From: Azospirillum brasilense
GTDB lineage: Bacteria > Pseudomonadota > Alphaproteobacteria > Azospirillales > Azospirillaceae
NCBI RefSeq assembly: GCF_003349955.1
Contig: NZ_QLKQ01000041.1
Coordinates: 1 to 64,000, forward strand
Direction: 5' to 3'
DNA length: 64,000 nucleotides
The position numbers were made by a program, and so were the translations under genes. The stretch's first letter is position 1. The number at the start of each line of letters is the position of its first letter. Below, piece after piece: positions 59,461 to 64,000 of this stretch. Below the pieces are notes generated by a model. It had not been told where the DNA came from. It saw only the letters and a list, made by a program, of their open reading frames with translations, and made no database searches.

Positions 59461-60252
59461 ATGTCCGTCCAACCGCAGGTGTCGTTCGCCGGGCCGCACG
59501 CGTCGCCGATCGGCGCGGAGCGCATCCGGCTGCTGGAGGCGGTGGGGCGCGAGGGCAGCATCTCCGGAGCGGCGCGGTCGGTCGGCGTCACCTACAAGGC
59601 GGCCTGGGACGCCATCGACGCCATGAACAACCTGTTCGGCCGCCCGCTGGTCGAGGCGCAGGCGGGCGGAAAGCGCGGCGGCGGAACCGCCTTGACGCCG
59701 GACGGCGTGCGGCTGGTCGCCACCTTCCACCGCCTGCAGAGCGAGATGGTCCGCGCCTTCCAGGTGCTGGAACCGGAACTCAACGGCACCGGCCTGTCGG
59801 CGGCCAGCCTGATGTGGGGATTCTTCATGCGCACCAGTGCCCGCAACGCCCTTCGCGGAACCGTCGCCGCCATCACCGACGGGGCGGTGAACGCCGAAGT
59901 CACCCTGGCCGTCTCGGACCAGACCTCGATCGTGGCGATCATCACCCGCGACAGCGTGCGCGACCTGGGCCTGTTCCCGGGGCGCGCGGCGACGGCGCTG
60001 ATCAAGGCGCCCTTCGTGATCCTCGCCCCGGCGGACGAGGCGAAGCGCACCTCGATGCGCAACCGCGTGGAAGGCGTGGTGTCCCGCCGCGAGGACGGCG
60101 CGGTCAACAGCGAGATCACCCTGGACATCGGCGGCGGCAAGACGCTGACCGCCATCATCACGCTGCGCAGCGCCGACGACATCGGCCTGAAGGCCGGCGA
60201 TCCGGCCTGCGCGCTGATCGACGCATCGCACATCATTCTTGCGGTGGATTGA
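59461..60252 (+). CDS. modE: molybdate-responsive regulator ModE
   Basis: A 263-residue regulator with an N-terminal winged helix (RIRLLEAVGREGSISGAARS, VGVTYKAAWDAIDAMNNLFG, then LVEAQAGGKRGGGTALTPDG). Two Mop (TOBE) molybdate-binding domains follow: SARNALRGTVAAITDGAVNA through about 190, and MRNRVEGVVSRREDGAVNSE through the end. A near-consensus ModE box lies just upstream. It begins the apparent modE-modA-modB-modC operon; the gap to modA is 25 bases. Confidence 0.95.
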   Translation: MSVQPQVSFAGPHASPIGAERIRLLEAVGREGSISGAARSVGVTYKAAWDAIDAMNNLFGRPLVEAQAGGKRGGGTALTPDGVRLVATFHRLQSEMVRAFQVLEPELNGTGLSAASLMWGFFMRTSARNALRGTVAAITDGAVNAEVTLAVSDQTSIVAIITRDSVRDLGLFPGRAATALIKAPFVILAPADEAKRTSMRNRVEGVVSRREDGAVNSEITLDIGGGKTLTAIITLRSADDIGLKAGDPACALIDASHIILAVD

Positions 60253-60277
60253 CGATAGATCGGAAGGAGTTTTTCGA

Positions 60278-61024
60278 ATGACGCGTGTCCTGCTTGCCGC
60301 CGTCGCGCTGCTGTCCGTCTCGGCGACGGCCCATGCCGACGAATTCAACGTCGCGGTCGCCGCGAACTTCACCGCCCCGGCGAAGGAGATCGCCACCGCC
60401 TTCGAGCAGAAGACCGGCCACAAGGCCGTCCTGAGCTTCGGCGCGACCGGCCAGTTCTACGCCCAGATCAAGCAGGACGCGCCCTTCGTCGTCTTCCTCG
60501 CCGCCGACGACGAGACGCCGAAGAAGGCGGTGGAGGAGGGGCTCGCCGTCTCCGACTCCCGCTTCACCTACGCCGTCGGCCGTCTGGTGCTGTGGACCAA
60601 GGCCAGCGACGCGCCGCTGGGCGAGGACACGCTGCGCAAGGGCGCCTTCGAGAAGCTGTCCATCGCCAACCCGGCGACCGCGCCCTATGGCCTCGCCGCC
60701 GTGCAGACGATGAAGAAGATGGGCGTCTACGAGGCGATCCAACCGAAGATCGTCCAGGGCAACAGCATCGCCCAAGCCTTCCAGTTCGCCGAGACCGGCG
60801 CCGCCGAACTGGCCTTCGTGGCCCTGTCCCAGGTGATCGCCAAGCCGGACGGCACGCGCTGGCCGGTTCCGGAGGCGCTGCACGACCCGATCTTCCAGGA
60901 CGCCGTCCTGCTGAAGAAGGGCGCCGGCAACGAGGCCGCCACGGCCTTCCTCGCCTTCCTGAAGGGGCCGGAGGCCGCCGCGGTGATCTCCAAGTACGGC
61001 TACGGCACGCGGGCGCCGAACTGA
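60278..61024 (+). CDS. modA: molybdate ABC transporter binding protein ModA
   Basis: A 248-residue periplasmic molybdate-binding protein. It has a signal peptide ([18 protein letters not shown]) and the family blocks [60 protein letters not shown], and later [30 protein letters not shown] precedes the ATG at 60278. It follows modE and precedes modB by 34 bases. It captures molybdate, or tungstate, for ModBC. Confidence 0.95.
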   Translation: MTRVLLAAVALLSVSATAHADEFNVAVAANFTAPAKEIATAFEQKTGHKAVLSFGATGQFYAQIKQDAPFVVFLAADDETPKKAVEEGLAVSDSRFTYAVGRLVLWTKASDAPLGEDTLRKGAFEKLSIANPATAPYGLAAVQTMKKMGVYEAIQPKIVQGNSIAQAFQFAETGAAELAFVALSQVIAKPDGTRWPVPEALHDPIFQDAVLLKKGAGNEAATAFLAFLKGPEAAAVISKYGYGTRAPN

Positions 61025-61058
61025 CCATGCCGGCCTCCCTGGGAAGGACAGCCCGCCG

Positions 61059-61727
61059 ATGAGCTGGCAACCGATCATCCTGACCCTGGAGCTGGCGGGA
61101 CTGACGACGGTCATCCTGCTGATCGTCGGCACCCCCCTGGCCTGGTGGCTGGCGCGGTCCGGGGCCTGGTGGAAGGAGGCGGTGGCCACGGTGGTGGCGC
61201 TGCCTCTGGTCCTGCCGCCGACGGTTCTCGGCTTCTACCTGCTGATGCTGCTGGGGCCGAACGGCCCCGGCGGCTGGCTGGCCTCCCTGTGGGGCGCCCG
61301 CTCCATGGCCTTCACCTTCGAAGGGTTGGTCATCGGGTCGGTGCTGTACTCCATGCCCTTCGTGGTGCAGCCGATCCGCAACGCCTTCGAGGCGTTCGGC
61401 GACCGCCCGCTGGAGGCGGCGGCGACGCTGCGCGCCTCGCCGCTCGACACCTTCTTCACCGTGGCGGTGCCGCTGGCCCGTCGCGGCTTCCTGACCGGTG
61501 CCGTGCTGGGCTTCGCCCACACCATGGGCGAGTTCGGCGTCGTCCTGATGATCGGCGGCAACATCCCCGGCCAGACCAAGGTCCTCTCCGTTGCCATCTA
61601 CGACTATGTCGAGACGCTGCAATGGGACGAGGCCCATCTGCTGGCCGGTGGCATGCTGGTCTTCTCCTTCACGGTGATCCTGACGATGATGATGCTGGAG
61701 AAGCGCATCGGGCGGGGCGGGCGATGA
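61059..61727 (+). CDS. modB: molybdate ABC transporter permease ModB
   Basis: A 222-residue inner-membrane permease with several hydrophobic helices ([40 protein letters not shown]) and the typical EAA-loop region ([60 protein letters not shown]). It ends in a helix with [20 protein letters not shown]. The stop overlaps the modC ATG (ATGA), as in many mod operons. Confidence 0.95.
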   Translation: MSWQPIILTLELAGLTTVILLIVGTPLAWWLARSGAWWKEAVATVVALPLVLPPTVLGFYLLMLLGPNGPGGWLASLWGARSMAFTFEGLVIGSVLYSMPFVVQPIRNAFEAFGDRPLEAAATLRASPLDTFFTVAVPLARRGFLTGAVLGFAHTMGEFGVVLMIGGNIPGQTKVLSVAIYDYVETLQWDEAHLLAGGMLVFSFTVILTMMMLEKRIGRGGR

Positions 61728-62815
61728 GCCTGTCGGTGCATTTCCACGGGACGCTTGGGCAGTTCGCCCTGGACGTGGCGTTCGAGGCGCCGGGCCGCGG
61801 CATCACCGCGCTGTTCGGTCCATCCGGTTGTGGCAAAACCTCGGTGCTGCGCTGCGCGGCCGGGCTGCAGCGGCTGAACGGATGCTTCGCCCTGGACGGC
61901 GACGTCTGGCAGGAGGGAAGGACCTTCCGGCCGACGCACAAGCGGCCCATCGGCTACGTCTTCCAGGAAGCCAGCCTGTTCCCCCATCTGTCGGTGCGCA
62001 CCAACCTGCTGTTCGGCCATCGCCGGACGGTGGGGCGCGGCGTGCCGGAGCACATCCGCCTGGACGACGTGGTCGACCTGCTGGGGCTTGGGCATCTGCT
62101 CGACCGCTCGCCGGAGCATCTCTCCGGCGGCGAGCGCCAGCGGGTTGGCGTCGGCCGCGCGCTGCTCTCGCAACCGCGCCTGCTGCTGATGGACGAGCCG
62201 CTGGCGGCGCTCGACCGCTTCAGCAAGGAGGAAATTCTTCCCTATCTGGAGCGGCTGCATGGCGTCCTGTCCGTCCCCGTCCTCTATGTCAGCCACGACA
62301 TCGCGGAGGTCGAGCGGCTGGCCGACCATCTGGTGCTGCTGCGCCAGGGGCGCGTCGTCGCCGCCGGCCCGATGCAGGAGCTTCAGGCCGATCCCACCCT
62401 GCCCATCGCCCGCATGCCCGAAGCCGGGGTGACCCTGCCCGCGGTGGTGGCCGGGCGGGAGGACGCCTACGGCCTGACCCTGCTGCGGCTGGACGGCGGC
62501 CATCTGCTCGTTCCGGGCGACCTCGGGCCGCAGGGCACGGCGAGGCGCGCCCGCATCGCGGCGTCCGACGTCAGCCTCGCCCGCAACCCGCCGGAGGGCA
62601 GCACCATCCTGAACGCGCTCCCCGCCCGCATCGTCGCGGCGGAGCGGCAGGACGAGGTGCAGATGATGGCCGTCGTGGCCCTGGGCGAGGAGGGCAGGGG
62701 CGCGCGCATGCTCGCCCGCGTCACCCGCAAGAGTTGGGACGCCCTCGGCCTGTCGCCGGGCCAGCCGGTCTATGCCCAGGTCAAGGGTGTGGCCCTGGTC
62801 CAGGAAACGATGTGA
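61724..62815 (+). CDS. modC: molybdate ABC transporter ATP-binding protein ModC
   Basis: A 363-residue ATPase subunit. The ABC domain has Walker [19 protein letters not shown], signature [20 protein letters not shown], Walker [17 protein letters not shown] and the switch histidine in [16 protein letters not shown]-terminal Mop/TOBE domain follows (about 290-363: [40 protein letters not shown]). It is convergent with an EamA gene 18 bases away. Confidence 0.95.
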   Translation: MSLSVHFHGTLGQFALDVAFEAPGRGITALFGPSGCGKTSVLRCAAGLQRLNGCFALDGDVWQEGRTFRPTHKRPIGYVFQEASLFPHLSVRTNLLFGHRRTVGRGVPEHIRLDDVVDLLGLGHLLDRSPEHLSGGERQRVGVGRALLSQPRLLLMDEPLAALDRFSKEEILPYLERLHGVLSVPVLYVSHDIAEVERLADHLVLLRQGRVVAAGPMQELQADPTLPIARMPEAGVTLPAVVAGREDAYGLTLLRLDGGHLLVPGDLGPQGTARRARIAASDVSLARNPPEGSTILNALPARIVAAERQDEVQMMAVVALGEEGRGARMLARVTRKSWDALGLSPGQPVYAQVKGVALVQETM

Positions 62816-62822
62816 TTCGGAT

Positions 62823-62871
62823 GGGCGCTGCGCTTAGCCCGGCGTAAAGCGCTTGGGCAGGCGCAGCGCCC
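62823..62871. terminator. stem-loop between convergent modC and EamA genes
   Basis: GGGCGCTGCGC (62823-62833) pairs exactly with GCGCAGCGCCC (62861-62871) over 11 bases, with a 27-base loop that overlaps the end of the EamA gene. No T tract follows. Its place between convergent genes fits a bidirectional transcription end, but this is not proven. Confidence 0.45.
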
Positions 62872-63742
62872 CCGTTCCCATCGCGATCCCGAACAGAACG
62901 CACAGCAGCCCGGCGGCGTGGGCGAGCGTGAAAGCCTCGCCCAGGAACAGCACGGCGGCCAGCACGCCCGCCGCCGGGATCAGCCCGGTGAACAGCCCGG
63001 CCCGGTTGGCCGGGACATGGGCGATCCCGCGCATCCACAGAACCACCGCCAGCAAACCGCCGGTCAGGCCGGACGCCACGAACAGCAGCCAGACCCAGCC
63101 GGGCACCGCGGCCGGATCGAAGCCGCCCAGCGTCGCCAGCGCACCCGGCGCCATCATCGCCGTGGCCAGCACATTCGCCAGACAGGTCAGCGCCAAAGGC
63201 GGAATGCGCCCGCCGAGCTGCCGGGCGAAGACTCCGTACAGCCCCTCCGACACCACCGCGCCCAGCACCAGCGCGTTGCCGACGACGGAATCGTCGGGGC
63301 CACCGCCGCCGCCCGGTCGCAGATTCAGCGCGACCATGCCAACGACCGCCAAGGCGATGGCCGCTGCGCTGCCGGCTCCGATCCGCTCGCGCAGGATCAG
63401 TGCCGCCCCGAGAGCCGTCATGGCCGGGATGGTGCTGGTGATGATCCCGGCGGCCACCGCACTGGTTTCGCGCAGCCCATAGAGAAGGAACAGGTTGAAC
63501 AGCACCATGCCGAACAGGGAGAGCAGGGCGAGGCTCATCCAGTCCCGATTGTTGCGCGGCAGCGCCGCTGCTCCACCCCTGAGGGCAAAGGGCGCCAGAA
63601 GCACCGCGACCAGGGCGAAGCGCATTTCCGCCGCCACAAGCGGCGGGATATGGGATACGATCACCTTGGAGGCCGGAACGGACAGGCCGACCAGGGTCAT
63701 CGACAGGGCGAGGTTGAGATAAGCGGCGCGCATGGGCCGCAT
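62834..63742 (-). CDS. DMT superfamily (EamA) inner-membrane transporter
   Basis: A 302-residue membrane protein with two EamA repeats and about ten helices. Examples are LNLALSMTLVGLSVPASKVI, MRFALVAVLLAPFALRGG, MSLALLSLFGMVLFNLFLLY, then AVVLWMRGIAHVPANRAGLF and TGLIPAAGVLAAVLFLGEAF. ATG at 63733 is a nearby alternative start. It is convergent with modC and not obviously part of molybdate metabolism. The substrate cannot be inferred from sequence. It is not closely similar to the EamA protein at 1948-2895. Confidence 0.87.
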   Translation of the reverse strand: MRPMRAAYLNLALSMTLVGLSVPASKVIVSHIPPLVAAEMRFALVAVLLAPFALRGGAAALPRNNRDWMSLALLSLFGMVLFNLFLLYGLRETSAVAAGIITSTIPAMTALGAALILRERIGAGSAAAIALAVVGMVALNLRPGGGGGPDDSVVGNALVLGAVVSEGLYGVFARQLGGRIPPLALTCLANVLATAMMAPGALATLGGFDPAAVPGWVWLLFVASGLTGGLLAVVLWMRGIAHVPANRAGLFTGLIPAAGVLAAVLFLGEAFTLAHAAGLLCVLFGIAMGTGALRLPKRFTPG

Positions 63743-63850
63743 TCTATGAGCGCCGCCGCCGTCTTACGGAAGCGGCATTTTCACGCAATGAATTTGCAAA
63801 GAATGCGTGTCATTCTTCGCGCCAAGGTCGCGGTACACAAGGGGCGGGGT

Positions 63851-64000
63851 ATGTCGGAGCCGATCCTCGGGATCACCAATTGGATGCATCTGTTCCGTTG
63901 GATCGTGAAGCTGATCCGTGACGAATACGGCGTGGATGAAAAGGTCCTGACCCGCAACGCCGTGCTGGACGGCGGAATCGGCCTCACCGCCGAACAGCTC
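63851..64000 (+). CDS. unrecognised protein, 5' end only
   Basis: The first 50 residues of a plus-strand gene run off the window: MSEPILGITNWMHLFRWIVK, then LIRDEYGVDEKVLTRNAVLD, GGIGLTAEQL. No domain is recognised. In-frame ATGs at 63788 and 63803 are possible longer starts, but GGGGCGGGG before 63851 favours the shorter form. It is divergent from the EamA gene. Confidence 0.5.
   Translation, partial: MSEPILGITNWMHLFRWIVKLIRDEYGVDEKVLTRNAVLDGGIGLTAEQL

Overview
The window looks like a chromosomal or large-replicon segment of a high-GC alphaproteobacterium close to Azospirillum. This is inferred from the GC-rich third codon positions, the GAAC-N7-GAAC type SOS box, a bacteriophytochrome of the HWE kinase class, an ECF sigma/ChrR pair, and the mix of pyruvate formate-lyase, molybdate and C4-dicarboxylate-type transport genes. 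No rRNA, tRNA, CRISPR array, insertion sequence or prophage was seen.

Region 1 (1-6,550, minus strand) carries a truncated TRAP-transporter binding protein, a GntR regulator, an EamA permease, and a fermentative set: formate channel (focA), PFL activase (pflA) and pyruvate kinase (pyk). AT-rich promoter-like elements before dctP and pyk are near-identical, and a third copy sits at the 3' end of hexR. Region 2 (6,841-18,780) holds a bacteriophytochrome kinase convergent with a large hybrid histidine kinase, then two paralogous TetR repressors and an RND efflux adaptor/pump pair. Region 3 (18,880-27,631) holds a Xre/ParS-RES toxin-antitoxin pair, a HexR-like RpiR regulator divergent from pflB with HexR-like palindromes between them, a sigma54-dependent PAS regulator, an ECF sigma/ChrR anti-sigma pair, and an SOS-controlled dinB.

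Region 4 (27,726-59,043) is a complete type VI secretion (T6SS) island. A minus-strand block encodes sheath, baseplate, tube, ClpV and VgrG (tssB-tssC-hcp-tssE-tssF-tssG-tssH-vgrG plus a MORN-repeat protein). A divergent plus-strand block encodes the membrane complex and TssA (tssJ-tssK-tssL-tssM-tssA, plus a second Hcp). The plus block opens with an unusual module: two membrane sensor-like proteins, a SpoIIE/PP2C-like protein lacking the usual metal-binding aspartates, a lytic transglycosylase and two SPOR-domain proteins. It ends with a UPF0114 membrane protein, a prokaryotic Cys-loop-type (pentameric ligand-gated) ion channel homologue and a SIMPL protein. TssM has lost its Walker A residues. 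The sensor module and the channel pair are the best candidates for undescribed biology.

Region 5 (59,416-64,000) is the molybdate regulon modE-modA-modB-modC behind a near-consensus ModE box, then a convergent EamA permease and the start of an unrecognised gene. GC-rich palindromic repeats punctuate the intergenic spaces, and one supplies the last ~31 codons of tssG.
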